The notes: generated by a model from the sequence alone, not told the origin. 64,000 bases of DNA from Brachynemurus nebulosus (GCA_035578155.1 JAPWDM010000001.1:85895150-85959149); one strand, 5' to 3'. Positions 45,950 to 58,505 are shown, numbered from the stretch's first letter. A program made the numbers and translations.

Positions 45950-48503
45950 GTATTATTATTATTTTAAGATTTAAAAGAAAAACGCGATTGCACTTCAAAA
46001 ACCCCCAGGCGGAGGAAAAAGTGTCTGTGCAGCGTACCAGGTCAGATACTTCTAAAGTCAGGTACGTAATGTCCGTCATACAGCATCCCCTTCCTGATCT
46101 TCCCTACCTAATAAATCCCCGAACCTTGCTGCAAGACACAAGCAGTGGGAGATTCGAGGGCAGGTCCAATGGCTGTTCGAGGACCCACTCTAAACGAGGC
46201 ATGGGCGTTCAAATGTGTTCATGAACTCCCAAAAAAGTTCGTCTCGTGCGATCGAAACGTGCGGAGCGTCCCGATAATAACTGCTTTTTGCATTGATGCC
46301 GCTAATATGTTCGCGTAAGATCTACAAGCCGGAATCATGTTTAAGTTGCGCACAAAGGAGTTATGCATACCCCCCAGACATCCGATTGTAAGTACGACCA
46401 AGTGGACAGTATAGCCCGAGTTCAGTTGTCGCAGTTCGTGTATTAGGTCTTGATATTTAATCCTTTTTTGCTCCTCCTTTTCGATTATGTTAGTTTCCGC
46501 CGGAGCAGAGAACTCGATAACATACTTAGTTCGAGATTTTTAAATCTTGGAGCACAACATCAGGCTTATTAGCGTTCAATTGCCTGGTAGTTGCAACCGG
46601 CATGTTCCAAAAGATCTTGCACTTTTGGTTGGCAACAAAGGATTCTACTTCCGCAGGGTCGTAGGGCAAGACTGGTGTTTTGTCAACTTCGTAATGATGT
46701 CGAAGATAAAAGTAGAGCACACGCAACGCTGCATTATGGCGATGGATATACGTGGTTTTAGCATAATAAGAACAACTTGAAGTCAGGTGTATCAAGGTTT
46801 CCGGGTATGCTTAGCATGCCCGACACGAGGTACTCGAAACCCCTTTATTACCCATCACATATTTTTGGTGTGTTAAGGTGTTCCACACACCATCTTGAGC
46901 TGCAGTGGTAAAGCCATCCGTTTCCGATTTAAGTCCATTAGCTTTCAAGAAATTCCAAGTGAGTCCGCTTGAAAGGCCAAGATTGTCAAGGTGTCGGTAG
47001 AACATACCCTGGTGAACTTTGTCGCGATGTTTATTGAGCAGGTGTTGTTGCTCAGCTCTCTTGATTGCGGACTTTTGGCGCGACTGTGATAGTGAAAGAA
47101 TGTTATCATCACCGTCGCGATTGGAGCAAATAGATAATGAGCTCATGTGACGTTGTGTCAAATGCTTTTCGATAGTCCACACAGGCCATGCTCAGGTTGC
47201 GTTTGTGCTGTCGAGCGTCCTGATACATCTGTCGACCAGCAAGTTGTCTTTGCAACCCGACATTCCTCTTTTTGAACCTCGCTTTTCATAGATCGATCTC
47301 CACACTGGTTCAATCGTCTTCAAGATGCGTTCATATAGGATGGAAGTGAACGCTGTATACACAGTGTTCACGTTATCGGTCTGTAGTTCTGTGGTTGTGA
47401 AAGGTCTCCTTTTTTCGGTATTAGGACTATTCTTCCTTCAGCGAGCCAGGATGGAATTTGCTCACAGTTGAATAACCAATTTGAAAATATACGGGCAAGG
47501 TGACAGTGGGTACTAGTAAACTGCTTCCACCAAAATTCGTTATTCCATCAATGCCCGGAGCCGAATAGTTCTTCTTGCCTTTGAAAGCAAGTTCGACTTC
47601 CTCTTTATCAATAGATGTTATAATAGTATGAGATGGCATTTTACCAAGCTGTTGTTTGCAGTACCATCTAAACTGACTAATGGGAATACAGTCCAAGTCA
47701 GTCTGTTTAGTTGTCTCATATATCCCCCGCCAATAATCCTCTATTGCGTCGACCGTCGGCGGTTGCTCCACGACAGGGTTGTTTGGTGCGAACAGGCGTG
47801 AAGGGTTCGATTTAAATATCTTATTTTCCTGAATGCACCGTTCACGCCGGGCTAATTTCTTCTTGGCCAGCGCCAATGCGCGCATCTGATTCAAATGTGT
47901 CTGTTCCAAATGTGTCAACAGATTGCCCAAATTGATTGTGTGATAGCGGTTACCTTAGTTCTCTGGCGAAAGCCCGTACCTTTCGCGTAAAACGCCTGTT
48001 GGTCTGAATATATTCTATCACACATTGGATACGCGATACCAGCTGTCGTAGTGCCCTCACCTTGGTGTCAATTTGTTTAATACGTATACGTGCCTTCTCC
48101 TCTGCGGTCTTTTGCTGCTTAGTACATGGGGTCAGGACACGTATCGCTGCATATACTGCGTTGTCGACGTCGGTGAGATCACTGGATGGGGATAGATGAT
48201 CGTCCAAAATTTCGTTTAGTAGGGTCAGTTGTTCGCCCCTTACATACGTCCGTCGGTGTTTGGGACGTGGTCGTTTGTCAAAGTTTAAATCGGTATCGAG
48301 AAGATCGCGAAATTGTTTTCTTAAATTGTCTGAGACAGAAAGGGATTTATTTAGATCGACATAATTCTTTGTAGGAGTTGAACTTGTTCTGGTATTAGAC
48401 TCTAGCACAGTATCTGTGTTGGCTTGATTTAACAAGTCCGTCTGTGCCTCAGTAGCTATGCTCTCACCATAAATTACCGATTGATCCTGCTCTATGATAT
48501 TAA

Positions 48504-51312
48504 CCTTCCAGTAGTCGCACTTGGTGGAGACCGTTCAATATTTTTGAGTTCTTTTAATGATTACTGATAAAATAAAATTTAAAAACTATTTTTTTTTAAT
48601 TTACTTTAACCCTTTACTATCCCAAAAATTAAATAATTTAAATATCAGTTACTTGAAAAAATTCAATGGAAATTTCTAAACTGTAGCAAAATTGTAAGTT
48701 TAATATATTAAGTAAAATAAAAGCTAATATTTCTGGAAAATTAAAGAAATTTTCTTTACTATGTTGCAATTACATAATTAACGAAATGTTAATTCAATGA
48801 ACTAAAGTTAAAATTTAAAATTTACGAGAAATAATTGAAATTATTTTAGACATAAAACTAGCGTGTTCATTTCTTGTATTAACAATAAGCTTTATATAAT
48901 TTTTTTTTTTACATTATTTTGATAACGCCATCAGAGTTCTAAACTGGATAAAAGGTGATTATAGGTTTACTTTTAATAATATACAACTTTATATAATTAT
49001 TTACTTGCCATTTACTTGTTTTACATGAATTGCATATGGGTATGCAATGTTCCAAACATAAAAATTTTTTGCACTGAAAACACAAATCGAGTTTTTTGAT
49101 TTTTCTGTGATGCGCAAACTTGACAAGGGTATCGACGTACAGTATTTGGACCTGGAATATGTTCCAATTTGGGACGTTTCCCAGTGATTCTTGTAATGAT
49201 TTATTTTATATATTGGGGAACTTGCTTATTGTTTAACCGATCTTCTAATTGTTTCTCCAATAACTGTAAAACTAATTCTTTTAAAAATTGTCTTCTGTTG
49301 ATGGTTGTGTTATTATTTGATTTAAAAATAACCATAGAATTAATTCCAACCATATTTAATATTGAAAAGAACACAGTAAGCGGCCAAAGTCTAGAATTAC
49401 GACTTACGCTATATGCTTCGCACATTTTGTCAGCTACGTCGACACCACCTTTTGTTAAATTATAAAAAGTTACTATTTCTGGCTTCCTTTATTCTCCAGT
49501 TGAGTTGTCAATAGTGTCATCATGGTGCATTGTTGATAATAAGAGAACATTTTTCCTATTTTTTGGTATGTATGGAAACCAAAGACGCTAGATTTAATTT
49601 CACGCTTATTATCAAGCATGAGTGGTGGTATCTCCGGGTTATTCTTTCGAGGTGTACCTACTATAGTAGTATTGTTTTCCAGTAAATATTCTGCTAATTT
49701 AACACTGGCGAACCAATTATCACAGGAGATGTTTCTACCGGTTCCTACAACTGGTTGTACTAATCGCTTTACCACTTCAAGAGAACTCCAGTTTGTTTCA
49801 TACGGCCCTTTGGGTTGTTGTCCACAATAAATTTCTAAATTAGATGTATAAAAAGTTCTTGCATCCACCAATAAAAATATTTTGATGCCGTATTTTGCCG
49901 GCTTATTTGGCATGAATTGTCTAAAAGGACAGCGACCACGAAAAGATTCAAGTTTTTCGTCGATCGTTAGATATTCGCCAGGTGTATAAGCCGCTTTACA
50001 GTTGCTAACAAACTGGTCACAAATATCTCTAATCGGTGCCAATTTATCTATATTTCTTCGTATTCCTCGTGTCTCAAAATCGTCAAATCTTAGATATCGT
50101 AATAAAAATAAAAACCTAGATTTTGACATGGTCGTTAAAAATATCTCTGGTGCTATTCTTTTATTATCCCAAAAATTATCAACGTTCAGTCGAGATGATT
50201 TTAAACATCCCGCTAACTATAACAGACCAATTAGCGCATTTATTACACTTTCATTCGTAGGCAACGCATCTCTTGGTCAAGAATATTTTTCCGCTTCTTT
50301 TTGAATATACTTATTTGTGTAATGGACAATTGTACCTAAAATAAAATTATCCAAAAAATTCGACCAACACTCCAAAGCCGTTTTTGAAGTTTTAGCACTT
50401 CCTTTTGGTCCAGGTAAATGAAAGACAAGATTATGGCTTCTAGTTCTAGCCGTTTTTACATTTATGTCCTTTCGCCATTTGGTTTTGTTCTTTTCCAACA
50501 AAATATGATGATGTTGACCTTTTGGCTGGGGGAAGATATTCAGAATCATCTAAATTCATGTCAGAATCAGAAATATCCGTGTCATGCTCACTATTTATTA
50601 CAAAATCGCTTTCATCAGAATCAGAATTGTCATCTATAAAATCTAAATCTGGTCCTTGCAAATCTTTCAACGTTCTTGCATCCATTTAAACTAAAAAGAA
50701 ATTTTATATTATTATGTTATTTTACAACTACATATCGCACGTTGGCTGTCTCTACCTCGTATATCAAAAGCTACATGTTTTAGGACACACAAAAAACATT
50801 AAATACTGTATTTACATATATACTTATCTATATATATTTACATATATGGGTAGCCAACATCGAAGGGTGTAATTAGCATAAATCTTAAGCTCATAGTGAT
50901 TAAAACACGGATTTAAAATATGTTTTTTTTTGTGTCCAAAAATTGGGAGTTTTCAGATACGAGGTTGAGACAGAGTACGTGCGATATATAGTTTAGTAAA
51001 TAAATACAGTAAATAAATACTTACAAAATGTTTTTGTTCCCAATATTAAAAAAAAATAATAATAATGAATCACAAACCAGTTTCAATAAATAAAACAAAT
51101 AGGTATCACTTCGAATTATATTTTGATGTACTGTCTGTTGACCGTTCAAGTTCAAACTTTAGTACTCGCTTTAATTGGATTGGAGAACGACGGTTAGTAA
51201 ATATAATTCTAGGAAGGTACAGGAAGTATCAAAACAATGCAATCAACTGTTAAAAAAACCTACAGAAATAAACATCGGTCGGTCTGTGAGACCAACTGCG
51301 ACTAGTGGAAGG
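48504..51312 (-). mobile_element. piggyBac-like transposon at a TTAA site
   Basis: TTAA at 48500-48503 and 51313-51316 flanks ends that read inward CCTTCCAGTAGTCGCACTTG and CCTTCCACTAGTCGCAGTTG, two mismatches in 20. Such ends with a TTAA duplication are diagnostic of piggyBac. A second inverted pair (TATCGCACGT...CTGTCTC...ACCTCGTAT) lies at about 50733-50765 and 50953-50986. It contains one disrupted transposase gene. Deleting it with one TTAA rejoins the LINE frame (LANI to NIIEQ) exactly. Confidence 0.93.
49021..50685 (-). pseudogene. piggyBac-like transposase, frameshifted
   Basis: N-terminus MDARTLKDLQGPDLDFIDDN, acidic (SDSDESDFVINSEHD) as usual for the family. A frame change near 50470 leads to the dimerisation/insertion region (WRKDINVKTARTRSHNLVFH). 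The DDE core (50129-49473) has TIDEKLESFRGRCPFRQFMP (first Asp), GRNISCDNWFASVKLAEYL (second Asp) and, after another shift near 49500-49480, KGGVDVADKMCEAYSV (third Asp). The C-terminus has the cysteine-rich domain (RRYPCQVCASQKNQ, LHTHMQFM). All catalytic residues remain, but at least three frameshifts are present. Length and order match intact piggyBac transposases of about 560-600 residues. Confidence 0.88.
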
Positions 51313-52155
51313 TTAATATTGGCCAAGCTCTCACCATTGACCGCAGAATTCTGTTCAATTTCCACCACCGCAATTTCAGCAACTCTAGCTTTTTCGCGAG
51401 CTTCTCGATTATCGCCATGTCCGGTAGGTATGTTTAATTTTATAATTCGGGCTACATGGTCACGCAGATTTTGTGGCGTTAGGTTTGAGTGTTCGGTATG
51501 CATCTGGCACCATATGGCGTGCATCCTTGCCATGTACCGTCTCTTATTCGGCTCACTTTGTGCGCGGCACGTGAGAAAATCTCTCCTCAAGCTGTCCGTC
51601 CACTCCAAGCGCACGAGACGAGAAGAGAAACCTGACTGGATCCGTGTTTTTCTGCGGGCCCATTCGAGAGACTCGCGACGCGACCAGCCTTTCTAGTTCG
51701 TTTATTTGGAACTATTAAGTACCTGTTAGAGGTAGTTAGCCTGGTCACAGGGACAACCATTTCCGCGCTGGTTGATTTGCACGCATAAGGGTTGGTCTTA
51801 GGCAGCACCAGGCGTAAGCTCGGGGAGCCCGGGAGCGCTACTTACCGTATTGTCATAGCAACCGATCTCTGAAGCAACCGGGTGTTACAACAAACCCCTG
51901 GAACACATAACGGATTTATTATCGAGGTCTACTCCTCTAGAGCGGCATCTTTTGTTAACAACGGTGGCACCTCAAGACTGATGCGACTCTTCTCCGCGGA
52001 TACCGATCTTGGGTAGTCAGAGGCTAATGAAAGCCGGATATTTCTATATTGCACATAACATACCCCTGGGGACGTTTTTAGCACCCTCGACACCAATGAG
52101 GGATATTCTCCCCTACGGGTGCCAAGGGGAACAGTTATAGGTACCCCAAACCACC

Positions 52156-52180
52156 TTATTATTATTAATATTATTATTTT
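52156..52180. repeat. TAA/ATT microsatellite shared by two LINE ends
   Basis: TTATTATTATTAATATTATT then ATTTT. It lies between the 3' terminus of the LINE at 52181-56550 and the 5' terminus of the LINE at 45966-52155. Confidence 0.85.
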
Positions 52181-55100
52181 TACACCTCTCGGACTACGTC
52201 CGGGAAACATTCATCTATCCCGAGTATTTCTACTTGAGGGATTAGGCTCTGAGGGTCATCGCACAACAGTGATCGTTGGCATGACATACCTAAAATGCCA
52301 GGTGGTATTGGCAGGTCTATAATGAGCAAATCTAGGATATGTAATTTATTCTTTGACCGTGAGTTTCTGGCTACCGCTACATTTTTGGGTCGCTTTGGTG
52401 GTTGAGATCGACTGATGGTAGAACGATCAAATACTTGTTGTTCACGAGTTGTACAGAGAGACAGGATTTCAGGAGAGGAATTTAAGAATTCTAAAGGATC
52501 AGATGCCCTTCTTTTCCTGGTGTAATGTGTGTGTTCTGGTGTCTCAGTGTTAGTATCTTGCACACTCTCATTTGTTGTTAATTGTACTGGAGTATTAGGG
52601 GGAATAGGATCTTGTGAAGCCCCTAGAGGTGGAACATGTATAAGAGCAACTGTTGTAGTGTTGCATATCTGTATCGTTGGCTCCGACTCCTGGGTGTTTT
52701 CTAGATTGGAATTGTGGGTACGTGTCATGTTGTGTGTGTGTATAGTGTCATTGGAAAGTGTGTCATCTGAAAGCTGCGTCTGTATTGACAGTGCAAATTG
52801 TGGAGATTCAGCTGTTGTTTCACATGCACTTGTTGGATGTAGACTGCTACGAAGGAACTTACGAACAATGTGATATGTGCTAATAATTACTGCCTTTTGT
52901 AAATGTATATATGTATTTTGGTGTAAACCTAAGATGCTCATACTTTTGTGAAGTGTATGTGGGATGACCCCGGTTGAGCTGGGGTCTATGGGAACTATAA
53001 GAACCTTCTCCATCTTCCATTGGTTTTTAAGCTCTATCGCAAGGTCTGTGTGTTTTGTCAGTTTTTCAATGTGTGTTCTGTGTAAATTGTGTGTATTCGA
53101 AACCGCAGTATCTAGTAAGTACGTAATCTTGTCTTTTTTATTTACGAGAGTGATATCAGGTCGATTAGTCGGGACCGTTTTATCAGTTATTAATGTCCTG
53201 TCCCAGTATAGAATATATGATTCGTTCTCAAGTATGACGTCTGGCTTATACCTATAGTAAAACGTGACGTTTTTAATCAAATGGGACTTACTGGCCAACT
53301 GTTGGTGTATAATTTTCCCCACTTGGTCATGTTTGTATTTATATTCTGTTTGTGTTAACAGAGCACAAGCAGAAGTGACATGTTGTATAGTTTCAGAACT
53401 GGAGTTACACCGCCGGCATTTGTCGGACAATACAGATGGATCTCGGAGGATATATATTTTCTGTAGTTTAAGGTGTTTACTACCTGATCTTGGATGGCAA
53501 GCATAAATCCTTCGGTCTCAGGGAAGATTCCAGCTTTGCTCAGCCAGGCGTGCGACGATTTACTGTCGACATATATCTAACTAAGCTCATGCGGGAATCT
53601 TCCATGGAGAGACTTTTGGATCCAACGCTGTCCCTTTTCCTCTTTAGATTTTAATACGTATATTACTGGCGATTCTTATAGCGAAAGGTTGAGAGGTGTA
53701 TGTGCCTTATCGGCTAAAACTATTGTTATGTGTAAGTGTGAATTGTTTCTACTCTGCCTGCTTCTGACCTTGGGAGCGTCAGCCTCTCAGTCACCGAGTT
53801 GGGGTGCAGCATGCGGGCCTTCATCATCATTGATCGGGTCTTGCGTTTAAGGGTCTGCAAGTCGGTCTGTGACCACTTAATGACTCCAAAAGAATATGTT
53901 AACACTGGCACAGCGTATGTATTTATAGCCTTAATTTTTCTACCGTCAAGGTGTATGTTTAGTATTTTCCGCACTCGTGTAATGTATTGTGTTTCTAGTG
54001 ATTTTTTAATATCACTATGCTGTATTCGTTTCGACTGCTAAATTCCGAGATACTTATAGGTTTCGGCCTCCTCCATGGACTATATAACAGTCTCATTTTG
54101 AAGTCGGAAACCACCGACCTCCAGTCTTCCAGCAGTTAAGTGTTGTGTTCTACATTTGTCAGTTCCAAACTCCATTTGCAGATCATTTGAGATCTGGTCT
54201 GTTACATCCAATAGATGTTTAAGTTGACGTTCTGTAGATGCATAAATTTTTATGTCATCCATGTACAGTAAATGTGAAATCGTGTGCTGTGTGTTAGTGC
54301 CTCCTTTAATGCTGAAGCCCATACCGGTGTTATTTAGCAACTTTGATAGTGGATTTAGAGTCAGGAAGAACCAGAGCGGGCTCAATGCGTCTCCCTGATA
54401 AATGCCTCGCTTTATCTGGATGAGCTTATTTGTCGTGTCTTTGTATTCAGCACCAAAGTGTAGTGTAGTGTGCCAACCGGCCATAGCACTTCTCAAGAAG
54501 TCTATTATCGTCGGATGTACCTTGTACAACCGATGAACCTCGAGAAGCCAAGAGTGTGGAACCGAATCAAATGCCTTTTTGTAACCTATGATTGCGGTGT
54601 GTAGGTTTCTGTGTTTGTGTGTTGCTTGTTCCAGTATTACTGAGTCTATCAGAAGCTGTTCTTTGCAGCCACGTGATGATCTACGGCATCCCTTTTGCTC
54701 CTCTGTGAGAATGTTGTTAGTATCACAGTGGGCATTAATGCGATTGTTCAAACAAGATGTTAGTAGTTTGTAAATAGTTGGTAGGCAGATGATCGGCCTA
54801 TACTTAGCCGGATTTTTTGTATCACTATCTTTGGGTATGAGATTGGTAATGCCCTGAGTTAAAAATCCTGGCATACCATCTGGATTTCTTAAAAACTCTG
54901 AAAAGTGTTCAGCGAGATACTTATGTGTGCATGTGAAGTGTTTAAGCCAGTAATTATGTATATTGTCCCTGCCAGGCGCTTTCCAGTTCTGCGTGTGTTT
55001 AAGTGTGTGTGTGTGTGTGATTTCGTCTACAGTGAAATTGGTGTGCGTCATTGGTGTAATGTGTTGTGTACTGCTCCGCTCTTCTTCAATCCAAGGGGTG

Positions 55101-56331
55101 TTATTGTTATGGGAATAAGTGTTTGCCCATATACTTGACCAGTAGTTCCACATTGAATCAGGATCAGGTGGTCTTTCTGGTGTTATGTGGTATTTTTGTG
55201 TATCGACCTATAAAAACTTTTCTCATTCAGGCTGAACTGTTTATTTTGGTGTTTACGTTCAATCGTTGTTTTATACCTGCGTAGTCTCTTCGACAGTGCA
55301 GTTAGCTTTTGTCGAAGTGTATCTTTGTACTCACCTAGTGTTTTATTGGGTTCCTCATGTTTTGTGTGTGTTTGTTGCGTACGCATGATTTTGTTAACGT
55401 GGTTGATGAGCCTCCTAGTACCTGTGCCGTGGTGGTATTGTGTAAGCCTGCTTAGGTCACATTAGATGTTATCTATACGTGTTTGCAGTCTTTTTTCCCA
55501 AGTAGGTCTGGGGTGTTGTTTTGTTTTGCCATTTAGCGAGTGGTTCTGAGAGGTGACTTTTGAGCCATTCGAATGTGTTGCTGCAAGTGCTGCACAATAT
55601 ATCAGATTGTGCAACTCGCTGAATGTAGTGTGGCTGTTAATGTGTTGAGGTAACAATTTGGTATTAATAAACTCCAAAATTTGCGCAAGTCTTTTAGAAG
55701 AGTGTTGTTTCATTATGTTGTGTCTCTGTAGTGGATCCAATCCCCAGAGTTCAGCAACTGCTGTATTAAATTCCAGAGTTATTTTTGCACAAAAATCATC
55801 CAGTTAAGGTTCTTCATGATTTTCCGTAGCAGGTGTTGTCGCTACATTATTGTCGGGGACATCAGTGGTATTGGTAATGTCTTCCGTATCCACCATTTGA
55901 GATTGTGCAAGTTGTTGTGTAACTAAGTGTTTAATGTGTTCAATTCTAGTGTTTGGAATAAGGTTATGGGAAAGGATAACTCGTTTCTGATCAGATAATC
56001 TTTGTTCAGTCACGTGGATTAGGTGGGGGAAGGCGCACGTGAAACGTTCATGTAGCGTCTTGCGATAACCAGTTCGGTTAGTCCCTAGATTTGTAATTTC
56101 AAAGAAAGTACGTATGATAAACTTATTCATTTCGTTTGTCCAATTCATACGTACTCTCTTCTTCCCAGCGTTGGTGGTCCCCAAACATAATGGGGAAACA
56201 CTTTCAGCGGGTGTGGCATCGAGGTGTTGGGAGCCACGGTTGTTCGGAGTGGTGTCTAAACGCTGAAAAGGCCCACTCAGACTATCCTCTTCAACGTGGG
56301 ACTGGACTTCGATGACACTATCAGCAACCAC
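52180..56331 (-). pseudogene. RLE LINE polyprotein: DNA-binding N-terminus, RT, zinc knuckle, restriction-like endonuclease
   Basis: N-terminus: RVRMNWTNEMNKFIIRTFFE with TEQRLSDQKRVILSH, a Myb-like region. A basic linker follows (RQKLTALSKRLRRYKTTIER). RT (55153-54080): NWKAPGRDNIHNYWLKHF, GYKKAFDSVPHSWLLEV, GIYQGDALSPLWFFLTLNPL and LLYMDDIKIYAS (catalytic YMDD). Then YKYLGI and the thumb, INTYAVPVLTYSFGVIKWSQ. C-terminus (53430-52180): CRRCNSSSETIQHVTSAC, then RPDITLVNKKDKITYLLDTA, the PD-(D/E)xK-like endonuclease. Stops seen: TAA after NHEEP, TAA after TRIDNI, TAG after NETVI, TAG after YKYLGI (a likely CAG to TAG), one frameshift near 55190, and a break between 53726 and 53430. It is an R2/R4-type protein with one ORF and no APE domain. 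Confidence 0.85.
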
Positions 56332-56550
56332 CCCCCCCCCCCCCCCCCCAATAGGTCATTCGAATCCGAGGCTAGTCTTTTCCTTGTTCTATCCATATTG
56401 ATTTATAATGCCTTTTATGCCTACTGCCAGGCCTAATTTGACACTTAGGACAGTGCCCGTCTTAGCTCGGGGACCCGGGAGCGCTACTTCCCGAATTGTC
56501 CCACTACCCACTACCGAAGCAACCGGGTGTTACAAGAAGCCCCCGGGGGA
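52181..56550 (-). mobile_element. Restriction-like-endonuclease LINE, near full length, TAA-bounded
   Basis: About 4.4 kb. The 5' end abuts ATTATTATTATT at 56549-56560; the 3' end runs into the TAA tract at 52156-52180. One long ORF fills it, with a handful of stops and a frameshift. The 5' UTR (56352-56548) has the blocks GTAACACCCGGTTGCTTCGG and GGGAAGTAGCGCTCCCGGG. A G-run (poly-C of about 19 on the plus strand at 56331-56349) sits immediately before the first ATG. Confidence 0.82.
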
Positions 56551-56559
56551 TTATTATTA

Positions 56560-57480
56560 TTGTTATTTATTTATTTTTTTTAATTAAAATTGGGGTACTG
56601 CTGCCGGTGGATGGCACGGTCAGCAGCAATATGAGCCCTGCCATTCCAGGGCTTCATAAAGAGCGGACAGTCCTTGATGGCGGTACGCTAAGTACTAGCC
56701 AGAACGTCCGGTCACCAAGGACTGAAAACCAACGATGAAACTCCCCCCGAGGTGTAAAGGGCCTCGGGGGAGTGGAGGAAACCGACTAGAAAACACTCAC
56801 GGCTAGTATCGAAAATTATCACTGGTAATATCACGATGAATTCTTATTACGTCACTGGGGAGCCACAGGCTGACCAGTGATGCAATAAGTGGTTAAAAAC
56901 ATAAGAGAGAATAAAAACACGACACAAGACAGAAACTGAATTAAAAACGAGAAAAATGTTTCGACAACTTGTTTAAAAAAGCACAACAACGAACATTCCA
57001 GAATAAGTATCAAAACTCGATCACAGATCTTATGAAAATTTGCTCCGCGGCACAGTCCCGGTCCAAATGACTCCAACAATTTCGAAACGACCACGTCGAC
57101 GCCTATGAACTCGCCGTGTAAGGAACAAATGACATCTGCCTAAGTGAGTTACTTACAACCGTTCAATCAGACGTCGGAGTTCGATCTACACGGGAGAACC
57201 GATACGTCGACCGGGCCATGTTCGTCCGAGTCGAGGCCATGGGAAGCGGTAAAGCGCCGCAGAATATCACAGGATGACTTGCTTTCTTGCTCTTGCTGTT
57301 CCAACGGGACGGAAGCGGTTGCATAGACCCTCACGAACGCATCCATACGAGGAACAACCGACGTTACTGCTTACTTGGTTCGCTCGCCCCCCCCCTCGCG
57401 ATTTGATCAGTAATATAACTACGTGATGATGAAGAATCTTCAAGATGAAGAAAAGAAAAAGGAACAAAAGGAGACAATGT
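56560..57480 (+). other. GC-richer block, probable 5' part of another non-LTR element
   Basis: Starts beside the ATT tract with TTGGGGTACTGCTGCCGGTG, recalling the TTTGGGGTACC start of the LINE at 52155. It contains a strong hairpin, CTCCCCCCGAGG (56741) with CCTCGGGGGAG (56762). Farther on, the plus-strand frame TPMNSPCKEQMTSA, stop, VSYLQPFNQTSEFDLHGRTD then EAVKRRRISQDDLLSCSCCS is of LINE-like composition but matches no domain I know. Sequence turns AT-rich after 57480. A 5' fragment of a third TAA-site LINE in the opposite orientation is my best guess. Confidence 0.4.
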
Positions 57481-58396
57481 ATGGGGCTGAAGAGTTTTCA
57501 TAAACAGTGAGTAAACCACTTCTTTTGTTATTATTTTTGTTTTTTAACGTTTCCCGAAAGTTGTGTTTTTCCCGACAAGGAAAATCATATCTCAAGTTCT
57601 AGAAAAGATAGAGACTTAATTTTTTTAAAATTTTGTTCATAAATATATTGCGCATAGAGTATGCTTTTCCCATTTGAACAATTGTAACTATTTTTAAACA
57701 TTTTTTTTTTTTTTTTTTTTATAAAAAATTGGGTCTTATAATTTTTAGAAGTTTGGAATTATAATTTTATAGTTAATTTTTAAAATTACCTGAAATCCAT
57801 ACCGTAAAACCGTTTAGACCCGGACACTTTTTTACATTTTTTCGTATAATTTTATGTTTATACATGTTTCCTTCATAGATATCACCAATAAAAGTATTAT
57901 CATTAGAAAGAGCGTATATTATTTGTTATACCCCTGACCCATTTGTTTCATTATAAGTAAAAATAAAAAAAATAAAAAATAATTAGTAAGTGTCCGGGTC
58001 TATACCCCAAATCTGTCTTGACCAGGACACTTACTTAAATAAAACATGCAAACTAACCTTTTCCGTCGGGGTTAGGACAGTGTTTTATATCATCTGATGT
58101 CTTTCAACCTGTCAAAGGCTTCAAAATATTTTGTGGGAAGGGAGAGGGGTCAATACATAGTATGCCTCTCTATGAAGTAAATATGCGATATGACACCAGA
58201 AGGAGGCATAAACCGCGTAATTCTGGCGGGAATATAACGTATGGATAGTGGAAGTTACAGCCAGTGCGAATCGCGGCCATAGTGTAATAAACGATGTGTC
58301 CGGGTCTAAACGGATATATGTATATAGCATGTATTTTTTTATATATATATATGTTACGCTCAATGATCGAAATCGCTCATTGAGCGAAAAAATCGA

Positions 58397-58505
58397 CCAC
58401 AACGCGTTGTGGTTATTTAACAACAGCCACAACGCGTTGTGACTAACTCAAAAGATTTGACCTCAACGCGACGTGGTCATTTAAAAAAGCCACAACGCGT
58501 TTTAG
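58397..58505. repeat. Left subterminal palindrome cluster
   Basis: The palindrome CCACAACGCGTTGTGG (58397-58412) is repeated as GCCACAACGCGTTGTGAC (from 58426), CCTCAACGCGACGTGG (from 58461) and GCCACAACGCGTTTTA (from 58489). Spaced about 30-35 bp. Candidate transposase binding sites. Confidence 0.75.

Larger units (their letters stand above)
46219..51808 (-). pseudogene. Polyprotein of the first RLE LINE (interrupted)
   Basis: N-terminal part (51808-51317): RLEWTDSLRRDFLTCRAQSE with YMARMHAIWCQMH, a DNA-binding region typical of these LINEs. The frame passes through the piggyBac site and continues (48499-47950) to EKARIRIKQIDTKVRALRQL. RT start (47930-47427): KKNYSAPGIDGITNF. A relic of the RT palm (near 47190) reads ACVDYRKAFDTTSHELI. 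C-terminal part: LKSETDGFTTAAQDGVWNTL with SCRAC (zinc knuckle), NANKPDVVLQDLKISN and YVIEFSAPAE (the PD...E/D element of the endonuclease), and MQKAVIIGTLRTFRSHE. Deletions and frameshifts are numerous. Confidence 0.75.
45966..52155 (-). mobile_element. Restriction-like-endonuclease LINE (R2-superclade type), split by piggyBac, TAA-bounded
   Basis: A LINE read right to left from about 52155 to 45966, about 3.4 kb once the 2809-bp piggyBac is subtracted. Both ends touch TAA repeats (52156-52180 and 45950-45965). The 5' UTR contains GTAACACCCGGTTGCTTC and AGTAGCGCTCCCGGG, shared with the LINE upstream. TAA-repeat targeting is a known habit of Dong (R4 clade) elements, so a Dong-like assignment is reasonable but unproven. 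Much of the RT is deleted. Confidence 0.75.

Noticed and set aside
45837..46224. Overlapping ORFs of about 80 codons on both strands
   Set aside because: They span the junction between the small MITE and the LINE 3' end and match nothing; chance frames.
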